Shown: positions 11,616 through 17,834 of the stretch, piece by piece
Layout of the letters: each line of letters opens with the position of its first letter
Numbering within the stretch: the stretch's first letter is position 1
NCBI GenBank assembly: GCA_964513975.1
Contig: CAZEON010000019.1
Coordinates: 1-17,834 of the forward strand
Length of the DNA: 17,834 nt
Reading direction: 5' to 3'
DNA from: CAZVBV01 sp964513975
GTDB taxonomy: Bacteria > Patescibacteriota > Gracilibacteria > UBA4473
Translations under genes and position numbers: made by a program
The notes under the pieces: generated by a model
Seen by the model: only the letters and a program-made list of their open reading frames with translations
Databases searched by the model: none
Told to the model about the DNA's origin: nothing

Positions 11616-14225
11616 ATGGAAAAATACGACCACAAAGCAATCGAACAGAAGTGGCAAAAGGAGTGGGAAGATAAGAAAACCTTTGCCGCCGAGGATTTTT
11701 CTGACAAAGAAAAGTTTTATACCTTGGTGGAGTTTCCCTACCCATCGGGAGCGGGACTTCATGTAGGGCATGTGCGTTCATATGCGGCTCTGGATGCAGT
11801 TTCTCGAAAGAAACGAATGGATGGATACAATGTGCTTTATCCGATTGGATGGGACGCATTTGGACTGCCGACGGAGAACTATGCTATTAAAAATAAAATT
11901 CATCCAGCGAAGGTGGCCGCTGATAATATTGCGACATTCAAACGACAATTGCAGTCTATTGGAATTTCCTACGATTGGGATCGAGAAGTGAATACCACCG
12001 ACCCGAAGTATTACAAATGGACGCAATGGATTTTCTTAAAATTATTGGAAAAAGGACTGGCTTACAAACACAAGATGCCGATTAACTGGTGTACCAGTTG
12101 TAAGATTGGTTTGGCGAATGAAGAAGTGGTAAATGGAGCTTGTGAACGATGCAAGGGGGATGTGGTAAAAAAAGAGAAAGAACAATGGATGCTTGCCATT
12201 ACGAAGTATGCTGATCGTTTGATTGATGATTTGGAAACGGTGGATTTTTTGGACAGAATTAAAGCGCAGCAAATTAATTGGATTGGAAAAAGTGAAGGAG
12301 CGGAAATCGACTTTGATATCGAAGGAGAGACAGTGAAAGTCTTCACGACACGTCCAGATACCTTATGGGGAGCGACATACTTCGTTTTGGCTCCGGAGCA
12401 TCCACTTGTACAAAAAATGTGTTCAACAGAACAGAAATCAGAAGTGGAAGCGTATGTGAAAAAGTGCTCAACCGAGTCTGAACTCGAACGACAAGAGGCG
12501 AAAGAAAAGACAGGTGTCTTCCTTGGAGTGCATGCGACCAATCCTGCGAACGGTGAAAAAATCCCTGTGTGGATCGCCGATTACGTAATGATGGGATACG
12601 GAACGGGAGCGATTATGTGTGTGCCAGCGCATGATTATAGAGATTTTGAATTCGCAACGGAATTTAATTTACCGATTAAACCAGTGTTTGGAGATAGGTT
12701 TTTTAATAAAATCTCACCAGAAGATACTGAGCGAGTTGCTTTTAAATTTGAAGAATATGGAGAAAAATTAGTAGATGAAGATTCTTTAGAAAGAATTAGG
12801 GCATGGTCACAAAAAATAATAGAGGAAGACATTCAAGCAACATTACCAAATGAGGGATATGTTTTTGATTCAGGTTTTTTAAATGGATATCACACAACTA
12901 TTGCTCGTGAAAAAATGATTGAATGGTTGGAAAAAGAGGGAATTGGAAAGAAAACAGTGAATTATAAATTGCGTGATTGGGTGTTCTCCCGACAACGATA
13001 CTGGGGAGAGCCAATCCCTGTCGTACACTGTGATAAATGTGGAACAGTGCCACTACCAGAGAGTGAATTGCCACTCGAACTCCCAGAAATTGAAATCTAC
13101 GAACCGACGGATGATGGACAATCTCCATTGGCGAGAATTGAAGACTGGGTGAATTGTAAGTGCCCGAAATGTAAGGGTGACGCGAAACGAGAAACAGACA
13201 CCATGCCCAACTGGGCGGGAAGTTCATGGTACTTCTTGCGATACATTGATCCGCATAATGATGAAGCGTTTGCGAGTGAGGACAAATTAAAATACTGGAA
13301 TCAGGTCGATCTCTACAATGGGGGAATGGAGCACACGACGCTTCACCTCTTGTACTCACGATTCTGGCATAAGTTCCTCTATGACTGCAAACTCGTTCCC
13401 ACTTTAGAACCCTACGCGAAGCGTATTTCTCACGGGATGATCTTGGCAGAGGATGGACGCAAGATGTCCAAATCCTTTGATAACGTGATCAATCCGGACG
13501 ACATCATTAATACGCACGGAGCTGACACACTGCGACTCTATGAGATGTTCATGGGACCATTTGATCAAGCGATTGCGTGGGAATCAGGAGCGGTGGGAGG
13601 ATGTCGGAAGTTTTTGGATAGAGTTTGGAGATTTTGTGAGAGTTGGAAATTCAATGAAGAAAATGCACCACAAGAGTGGAAAGATGCTTGGAAAAATTCA
13701 GATACGAAAGAGGGTAGAGAGCTTCATAAAACAATTAAAAAAGTGGGAGATGATATTGATAATTTTAAATTCAATACAGCGATTTCAACTTTAATGAGTT
13801 TTGTTAATGTATCTTTACAATCAAAAGAATTTGGAGATAAATTGGCAGGATATGGTGAGAATATACATGCTGTTGGAGCATATTATTCTAAAAGTGATAT
13901 TGAAAGTTTTGTAAAATTAATTGCACCATTTGCACCGCATTTGGCAGAAGAAATTTGGACGGAAATTCTGGGAAAGACTGATACGATTACTTATGAATCT
14001 TGGCCGACATTTGATCCAAAATTTCTTGAAGACGGCATAGTTACATATGCTGTGCAGATAAATGGAAAAGTGCGGGGAGAGTTCCAAGTTCCAAAAGACA
14101 CGAAACAGGAGGCGGTCTTGAAGCATGCTCGAGCAATTGAAAAAGTCGCCAAATATCTTGAAGCAGGAAAAATTGAAAAGGAAATCTTCATCCCTGGGAA
14201 AATTGTGGGATTTGTAGTAAAGTAA
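11616..14225 (+). CDS. leuS: Leucine-tRNA ligase
   Basis: This class I aminoacyl-tRNA synthetase charges tRNA-Leu and edits mischarged products. The HIGH-type motif is PYPSGAGLHVGHVRSY (HVGH at 49-52). Zn-binding Cys pairs follow in NWCTSCKIGL and CERCKG, then the CP1 editing domain with TTRPDTLWGATYFVLAPEH and GTGAIMCVPAHDYRDFEFA. GSSWYFLRYIDPHN precedes the catalytic KMSKS (near 616-620). The C-terminus has VQINGKVRGEF. Length 869 is normal. The junction after the editing domain (LPIKPVFGDR to GYVFDSGFLNGYH, about residues 352-427) is longer than usual and encoded by AT-richer DNA. The promoter predicts leaderless initiation. A membrane protein gene follows 5 nt after the stop. Confidence 0.97.
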   Translation: MEKYDHKAIEQKWQKEWEDKKTFAAEDFSDKEKFYTLVEFPYPSGAGLHVGHVRSYAALDAVSRKKRMDGYNVLYPIGWDAFGLPTENYAIKNKIHPAKVAADNIATFKRQLQSIGISYDWDREVNTTDPKYYKWTQWIFLKLLEKGLAYKHKMPINWCTSCKIGLANEEVVNGACERCKGDVVKKEKEQWMLAITKYADRLIDDLETVDFLDRIKAQQINWIGKSEGAEIDFDIEGETVKVFTTRPDTLWGATYFVLAPEHPLVQKMCSTEQKSEVEAYVKKCSTESELERQEAKEKTGVFLGVHATNPANGEKIPVWIADYVMMGYGTGAIMCVPAHDYRDFEFATEFNLPIKPVFGDRFFNKISPEDTERVAFKFEEYGEKLVDEDSLERIRAWSQKIIEEDIQATLPNEGYVFDSGFLNGYHTTIAREKMIEWLEKEGIGKKTVNYKLRDWVFSRQRYWGEPIPVVHCDKCGTVPLPESELPLELPEIEIYEPTDDGQSPLARIEDWVNCKCPKCKGDAKRETDTMPNWAGSSWYFLRYIDPHNDEAFASEDKLKYWNQVDLYNGGMEHTTLHLLYSRFWHKFLYDCKLVPTLEPYAKRISHGMILAEDGRKMSKSFDNVINPDDIINTHGADTLRLYEMFMGPFDQAIAWESGAVGGCRKFLDRVWRFCESWKFNEENAPQEWKDAWKNSDTKEGRELHKTIKKVGDDIDNFKFNTAISTLMSFVNVSLQSKEFGDKLAGYGENIHAVGAYYSKSDIESFVKLIAPFAPHLAEEIWTEILGKTDTITYESWPTFDPKFLEDGIVTYAVQINGKVRGEFQVPKDTKQEAVLKHARAIEKVAKYLEAGKIEKEIFIPGKIVGFVVK

Positions 14226-14230
14226 AAGAG

Positions 14231-14896
14231 ATGAGGATGGCTTTTGGAATACTAGTTATAGTTAGCCTGATAGGGCTAGCTATTTATAATTGGGTATTTT
14301 TAAAAGGTTTCCTTTCAAGAAATAAAAGAGAATTTCTTGTTGGAATAGTTTCAGGATTGGTTTCTAGTTTTTTTGTAGCACTTTTATTTTGGTGTTTTGA
14401 TCCTACGGTATCAATGCTGAAAGATGTAAAAGAGGATGTTCAATTTCTAGCGGATGTTTCATTGGAAACGTCTCACAAGGACAGAAAATTTATTGCGCAA
14501 AGGTTAGATAAGGAAATAAGTTCAATTGATTCATTTGTTACAAGTACATCAAATTCAAATATATTAAGTCCAGTAGAGATTGTCGAAAAATACTATGAAC
14601 TGTTGAATGGTAGATTCTTTGAGGATGCATTTGTATTGCAGGGAGAAAATAGAAAAGAGAATGTATCACCGAGAGAGCTAAAAGAATGGAGGGAGCAGTT
14701 TGAAGGTTATTTCTGGGTAGAGGCGCCAATGGAAAATAGAGATGCAAGTGACGATAGTACAGCAACAGTGACTGGGACATATGAAATACATTTATATGGA
14801 AATTCTGCACCTATGATTATTACAATGAAATATGTACTAGGGTTTGTTAAAGGACAATGGAAAATTTTATACAGTGAAGTTTTAGAGAAACAATGA
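14231..14896 (+). CDS. Membrane-anchored protein with NTF2-like C-terminal domain
   Basis: I do not recognise the family. The 221 residues start with two hydrophobic segments, about 4-22 and 36-57, then a charged, probably helical linker (about 60-105). The C-terminal part, about 110-219, looks like an NTF2/SnoaL-type alpha+beta domain: PVEIVEKYYELLNGRFFEDA at its start and alternating strands ending in YVLGFVKGQWKILYSEVLEK. Such domains often bind small ligands or act as accessory folds; no catalytic residues are assigned. The ATG is 5 nt after the leuS stop with a weak purine stretch (AAAAGAG), so it is probably cotranscribed with leuS. The DNA is AT-richer than leuS. Confidence 0.72.
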   Translation: MRMAFGILVIVSLIGLAIYNWVFLKGFLSRNKREFLVGIVSGLVSSFFVALLFWCFDPTVSMLKDVKEDVQFLADVSLETSHKDRKFIAQRLDKEISSIDSFVTSTSNSNILSPVEIVEKYYELLNGRFFEDAFVLQGENRKENVSPRELKEWREQFEGYFWVEAPMENRDASDDSTATVTGTYEIHLYGNSAPMIITMKYVLGFVKGQWKILYSEVLEKQ

Positions 14897-14944
14897 ACCT
14901 TCTCAGGCCGCGTGATTAAATCCATGTTACAAATGGGAAAATTA

Positions 14945-14953
14945 TGGTATAAG
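14945..14953 (+). promoter_or_regulatory. Extended -10 promoter of the glycosyltransferase gene
   Basis: TGGTATAAG forms an extended -10 (TG-N-TATAAG) ending 8 nt before the ATG at 14962, so the mRNA is predicted to be leaderless. No good -35 is visible, as is common for extended -10 promoters. Confidence 0.45.
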
Positions 14954-14961
14954 CCCCTTGT

Positions 14962-15780
14962 ATGAAACTTTCCATCATCATTCCTACGCTTGGACGTGAG
15001 ACGCTTGAAACCGTCTTGGAGGCGATTGAACACTGTGATGGGTACAATAGAATTCGTCCTGAGGTGATTATTGTTTTTAGTGGAGAGAAGAATGTGAGAG
15101 AGATAAACGAGGATCACTTCAAAATATTCAAAACAAAAACAATGGGCGCGGGTCCTGCACGAAATCTCGGAATGGAGAAATCGACGGGAGAAATTATTGC
15201 ATTTCTAGGGGACGATACGATTCCCGCCAAAGATTGGTTGCAGAAGGTGTATATGTTTCACACCACCCACACGAGCCAAAAAGAAGCCTTGCTCGGGAAA
15301 GTCTCATGGACACCGGATTTAGCGAAGGATCCTTTTCACAAATGGTTGGAGAACAACGCGCAGTTTGCGTTCAAATCCATTGCGAGGAAGGGCGCGAACT
15401 GGCGTCATTTCTACACATCGAATATTTCTGTGAAAAGGGCTCTTGTTTCAGGAATATGTTTTTCAAATAAATTCAAAGGCTGGGGATTTGAGGACACGGA
15501 GTTTGGATATCGATTAGCAAAGAGGGGAATGCGACTACATTATGACAGTGAATGTGAAGTGTTTCATGATCATGAGCAGAACCTTGAGGACGTGTTAGCA
15601 CAGACCAAGAATGCGAAGAAAAATGCGCTCATCTTCGAAAAACTTCATCCGGAAGTACAACTTATTTCGCACGGAGCAAAGAAATTTGTGCTTAAAATAT
15701 TAATTATTTTGTCCTATCTCTACGAATCAAAACAGATGAATTGGTGGAGGAAATGGAAACGAGTATGGCTTGACAGTTGA
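14962..15780 (+). CDS. Family 2 glycosyltransferase
   Basis: It probably transfers a sugar from a nucleotide-sugar donor onto a cell-surface glycan or lipid; the acceptor is unknown. The fold is GT-A: start MKLSIIIPTLGRETLETVLE, then GAGPARNLGMEKSTGEIIAFLGDDT with the metal-binding Asp84/Asp85 of the DXD-type site. The acceptor-side motif is GWGFEDTEFGYRLAKRG with Glu177/Asp178, and VFHDHE (200-205) carries the late His. Length 272 is typical for a soluble GT2. The C-terminus has a hydrophobic, basic helix (KFVLKILIILSYLYESK) that may associate with the membrane. The next gene begins at or just after its TGA, suggesting cotranscription. Confidence 0.88.
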   Translation: MKLSIIIPTLGRETLETVLEAIEHCDGYNRIRPEVIIVFSGEKNVREINEDHFKIFKTKTMGAGPARNLGMEKSTGEIIAFLGDDTIPAKDWLQKVYMFHTTHTSQKEALLGKVSWTPDLAKDPFHKWLENNAQFAFKSIARKGANWRHFYTSNISVKRALVSGICFSNKFKGWGFEDTEFGYRLAKRGMRLHYDSECEVFHDHEQNLEDVLAQTKNAKKNALIFEKLHPEVQLISHGAKKFVLKILIILSYLYESKQMNWWRKWKRVWLDS

Positions 15781-15787
15781 AAAAGAA

Positions 15788-16471
15788 ATGGTAAGATTGA
15801 AACCAATGGGTGGATGTTATTTACCAGGCGGTCTCGGAATTCCTATCGATGCAGAGTATGATGCAATAGAGACGGTAAAAGAAATTGAAGAACAGGAAGT
15901 GTTTTTGAAGGAAAAATTTAACAAACGACCAACACATCAATTGGAATATCTTTTAGAAAAGAGAAAGACTTCTTATGAAATACAACTGGAGATGAATGAT
16001 GGAGATAAGAGTTATATTGACTCGAAACTTATGAATGGAATAAATGAAATTGAAGCAGAATTAAAGAGGTGAGAAGATGAAGAAAAACAAAAGGAAGGAG
16101 ACTTTAATCTTAATAATCTCTCGGAGGATAAACAAAGAGAAATGATTGAGAGAATTGCTCGATTGGGAGGAGACACTTTGGACTTAGGTTTATTGGGGAA
16201 AGTTGATCTTCAGAAGTATCGAGAAAATGGGGGTGTTTTTGATCCTTATAATTTGACTGAGATTATTGAAGAAACAAAAATCCGCGAGAAGAAGCCTTCT
16301 CCTGTGCTTCCAGATGACCAGAAGAGAGGAATAATCGCTACAGCGGCTCTTTCGAGTGGAAAGAGAATTGATAAACAATTATTATTAGACTTTGATTTCA
16401 CTCCTTATGGGAATAATTTTATGGAGCATCTTCCAGAAATTATTGATAAGGTAAAAAAGAAAGAATCCTAA
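15788..16471 (+). pseudogene. Hypothetical gene split by one in-frame UGA
   Basis: One reading frame continues from 15788 (or a TTG at 15770) to the TAA at 16471, interrupted only by TGA at 16070-16072. The 23 codons between that TGA and the next ATG (16142) have no stop and read like real coding sequence (EDEEKQKEGDFNLNNLSEDK). The first part, about 94 residues, starts MVRLKPMGGCYLPGGLGIPI and continues as a charged, probably coiled-coil region. The second part has IARLGGDTLDLGLLGKVDLQ and ends DKVKKKES. I do not recognise the family. It may be two peptides, a nonsense-mutated pseudogene, or UGA read-through; recoding to Gly is unlikely because neighbours end in TGA. It follows the GT2 gene and its TAA overlaps the recR stop by 2 nt, convergently. 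Confidence 0.6.
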
Positions 16472-17079
16472 AACTCCCTCCGTTCGTTAATCGCTCGACT
16501 GAGCGTTCCCATATCGAGATAGTCTAAGTCTCCTCCAGAAGGAATTCCTCGTGAAAGACGTGTTATGTTTCCGTTGAAAACGTTTTTTAATTGATCAGCG
16601 ACATACATCGCCGTGGCCTCACTTTCAGTACTTCCAGCGAGTGCGAGGATGATTTCTTTGATATCAGGATCGTTTTTCACGCGTTCTATTAATTCCCCAA
16701 TTCTCAAATCCTCAGGCAAGACGCGATTGAGAGGGGAGATGACTCCGTGAATGACATGATATTTTCCTTTGAACTCATGCGTTCGTTCAAGCGCCACGAG
16801 ATCGAGTGGACTTTCAACAATACAGAGAACACCCTTATCCCTTCCACTATCCTGACAGACGCAACATTCTTCACAATCTGATTCACAGAAATGAAAACAG
16901 GTTTTGCATTCGTGAATATTCTTTTTCAAATTTCCAATGGATTCCGCGATCTTCTGATCGAGATCAGAATGATTCTTGAGGAGTGACAAAACCAATCGCT
17001 CAGCACTTCTCGTCCCGATGCCTGGTAGGTCAGACAACGCTTCGATGGCGTCAGCAACAGTTTGAGGGAGGATGTTCAT
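16468..17079 (-). CDS. recR: Recombination mediator RecR
   Basis: RecR works with RecF/RecO to load RecA at single-strand gaps. The helix-hairpin-helix SDLPGIGTRSAERLVLSLL is at 16-34. The zinc region has seven cysteines (C58, C61, C65, C69, C72, C73, C75), with CKTC and CCVC containing the usual four. The TOPRIM domain starts at LCIVESPLDLVALE and the C-terminus has SRGIPSGGDLDYLDMGTLSRAI. I start at MNILPQTV; a longer reading from 17094 is excluded because a strong -10 box lies across it. At 203 residues it is standard length. The promoter with TTGACT/GATAAT ends 7 nt before the ATG, so initiation is predicted leaderless. Confidence 0.96.
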   Translation of the reverse strand: MNILPQTVADAIEALSDLPGIGTRSAERLVLSLLKNHSDLDQKIAESIGNLKKNIHECKTCFHFCESDCEECCVCQDSGRDKGVLCIVESPLDLVALERTHEFKGKYHVIHGVISPLNRVLPEDLRIGELIERVKNDPDIKEIILALAGSTESEATAMYVADQLKNVFNGNITRLSRGIPSGGDLDYLDMGTLSRAINERREF

Positions 17080-17086
17080 CTGGGTA

Positions 17087-17115
17087 ATTATCAATAGAAA
17101 AAGTTAAAGAGTCAA
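17087..17115 (-). promoter_or_regulatory. Sigma70-type promoter of recR, inside the 8-nt array
   Basis: On the minus strand TTGACT (17115-17110), 17-nt spacer, GATAAT (17092-17087); each box matches 5 of 6 consensus bases. The -10 ends 7 nt before the ATG at 17079. The -35 is formed by the second unit of the 8-nt repeat array. Confidence 0.65.
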
Positions 17116-17167
17116 AGAGTTTAAAAGTTGAAAAGTATGGAAGTATTGAAGTAGGGAAGTAGGGAAG
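17102..17167. repeat. Eight-unit AGT-anchored 8-nt tandem array
   Basis: Eight consecutive 8-nt units all begin with AGT: AGTTAAAG, AGTCAAAG, AGTTTAAA, AGTTGAAA, AGTATGGA, AGTATTGA, AGTAGGGA, AGTAGGGA, then AG. The period is exact with no indels, while internal bases drift gradually along the array. Positions 17148-17161 share a 14-mer with the right arm at 1584-1597. It lies between hisS and recR. Confidence 0.85.
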
Positions 17168-17220
17168 AAAAAATACTTCTCAGCTTCGATGTTTCATTTC
17201 TTCCTTCCTTCATTGAAAAT

Positions 17221-17834
17221 TCACTTGTGCCCCAAGAAATCAACCGTTGAATCAAGTGCTCGCGGAGCACCAAGGAGTTTGTCCATGTGAGGGAGCATCT
17301 TATCGAGCGATACTTCTACACTCTTTCCTCCTTTCATGTCGCGCACGATAATCTTTTTCTTTTTTACTTCCAAGTCTCCGATGATGATGGCATACGGCAC
17401 TTTGAATTTCTCGGCTCGTTTGAGTTGTTCTTGCATTGAGGTTTTTCCCAATACTCCAACCGCATGGAATCCATGTTCTCGGAGTTTAATCAAAATTGGC
17501 AACGCTGCCTTTTTTGCAATCGGTCCACCAGTGGCAGCCACGAACAGTTGCAAATAATCTTTATGCGGAACATCAAAGTTGTGTCGTTTCATAAGATCAA
17601 TGACTCGTTCGATTCCAGCAGAAAAACCAGCTCCTCCGTGATCTCCGCCTCCAAGTTTTTCAATTAATCCATCGTATCGTCCTCCGACAAGAATTTTGTG
17701 CTTGTTTCCTTTTTCAGAAAACTCAAATATCGTGTGAGAGTAGTAATCAAGCGGTCTAATTAATGTTGGGTCAATGGTATATTCAATACCAAAGGCATTG
17801 AGGTAGGCGAGTGTTTCATCAAAAAAGAGTTGTG
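17221..17834 (-). CDS. hisS: Histidine-tRNA ligase, 3' part (runs off the window)
   Basis: This class II synthetase charges tRNA-His. The visible ~204 C-terminal residues start upstream of the right edge. They include the His-binding segment LIRPLDYYSHTIFEF, the strand KHKILVGGRYDGLIEKLGGG, motif 3 GGAGFSAGIERVIDLM, and an anticodon-binding domain (LQLFVAATGG, later AEKFKVPYAIIIGDLEVKKK and IIVRDMKGGKSVEVSL). Most bacterial HisRS have RGLDYY where this one has RPLDYY. The stop is TGA. The 5' end lies outside the window. recR follows downstream on the same strand after 141 nt but has its own promoter. Confidence 0.95.
   Translation of the reverse strand, partial: QLFFDETLAYLNAFGIEYTIDPTLIRPLDYYSHTIFEFSEKGNKHKILVGGRYDGLIEKLGGGDHGGAGFSAGIERVIDLMKRHNFDVPHKDYLQLFVAATGGPIAKKAALPILIKLREHGFHAVGVLGKTSMQEQLKRAEKFKVPYAIIIGDLEVKKKKIIVRDMKGGKSVEVSLDKMLPHMDKLLGAPRALDSTVDFLGHK

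Noticed and set aside
15788..16471. Genetic code 25 (UGA as glycine) explaining the internal UGA
   Set aside because: pnp, hisS, the GT2 gene and the NTF2-like gene end in TGA at expected positions, and long genes such as leuS and pnp have no internal TGA.
17080..17094. Longer RecR start (MIITQ...)
   Set aside because: The start would lie within or before the predicted -10 box, and RecR proteins normally begin near MNILPQTV.

Overview
The window looks like a chromosome fragment from a small-genome bacterium, most likely a Patescibacteria/CPR lineage; Peregrinibacteria-like is a tentative guess. The reasons are: AT-rich DNA, compact housekeeping genes mixed with unrecognised ones, a ribosomal protein S15 with a long Lys/Ala-rich extension, almost no Shine-Dalgarno sequences, and many short degenerate intergenic repeats. 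UGA is a genuine stop here: pnp, hisS, the glycosyltransferase and the NTF2-like gene all end in TGA. Genetic code 25 is therefore unlikely.

Layout. 1-900: an edge hairpin, a hypothetical protein with a UVR-like C-terminus, and a promoter driving a tRNA-Val(GAC). 899-4400: a trypsin-like lipoprotein, then the classic rpsO-pnp pair with promoter and terminators. 4400-7430: intergenic palindromes, then a leftward sufC-sufB-sufD Fe-S assembly operon whose SufD is reduced to 179 residues. 7500-10300: a voltage-gated-type K+ channel with a C-terminal zinc ribbon, convergent with folD, then leftward tmk overlapping a two-TM protein gene. 10330-11615: a 96-residue basic protein, a hairpin-rich stretch, a leftward gene broken by a 1-nt frameshift, and a REP-pair element. 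11616-14900: leuS followed by a membrane/NTF2-like protein. 14960-16471: a GT2 glycosyltransferase followed by a gene split by one in-frame UGA. 16468-17834: leftward recR and the 3' part of hisS.

The genes are mostly core functions: translation (rpsO, leuS, hisS, tRNA), RNA decay (pnp), nucleotide and one-carbon metabolism (tmk, folD), repair (recR) and Fe-S assembly (suf).

Four signals stand out. (1) Sigma70-type -10 boxes lie only 6-10 nt before several start codons, implying leaderless mRNAs. (2) Intergenic arrays have an exact 8-nt period anchored on AGT, and others a 7-nt period. (3) Two paired, inverted GTCAT-hairpin elements resemble BIME/REP units, and one pair shows compensatory stem changes. 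(4) Two interrupted genes were found: one frameshifted at an A-run, one split by UGA. I did not find a clear new defence or mobile system.
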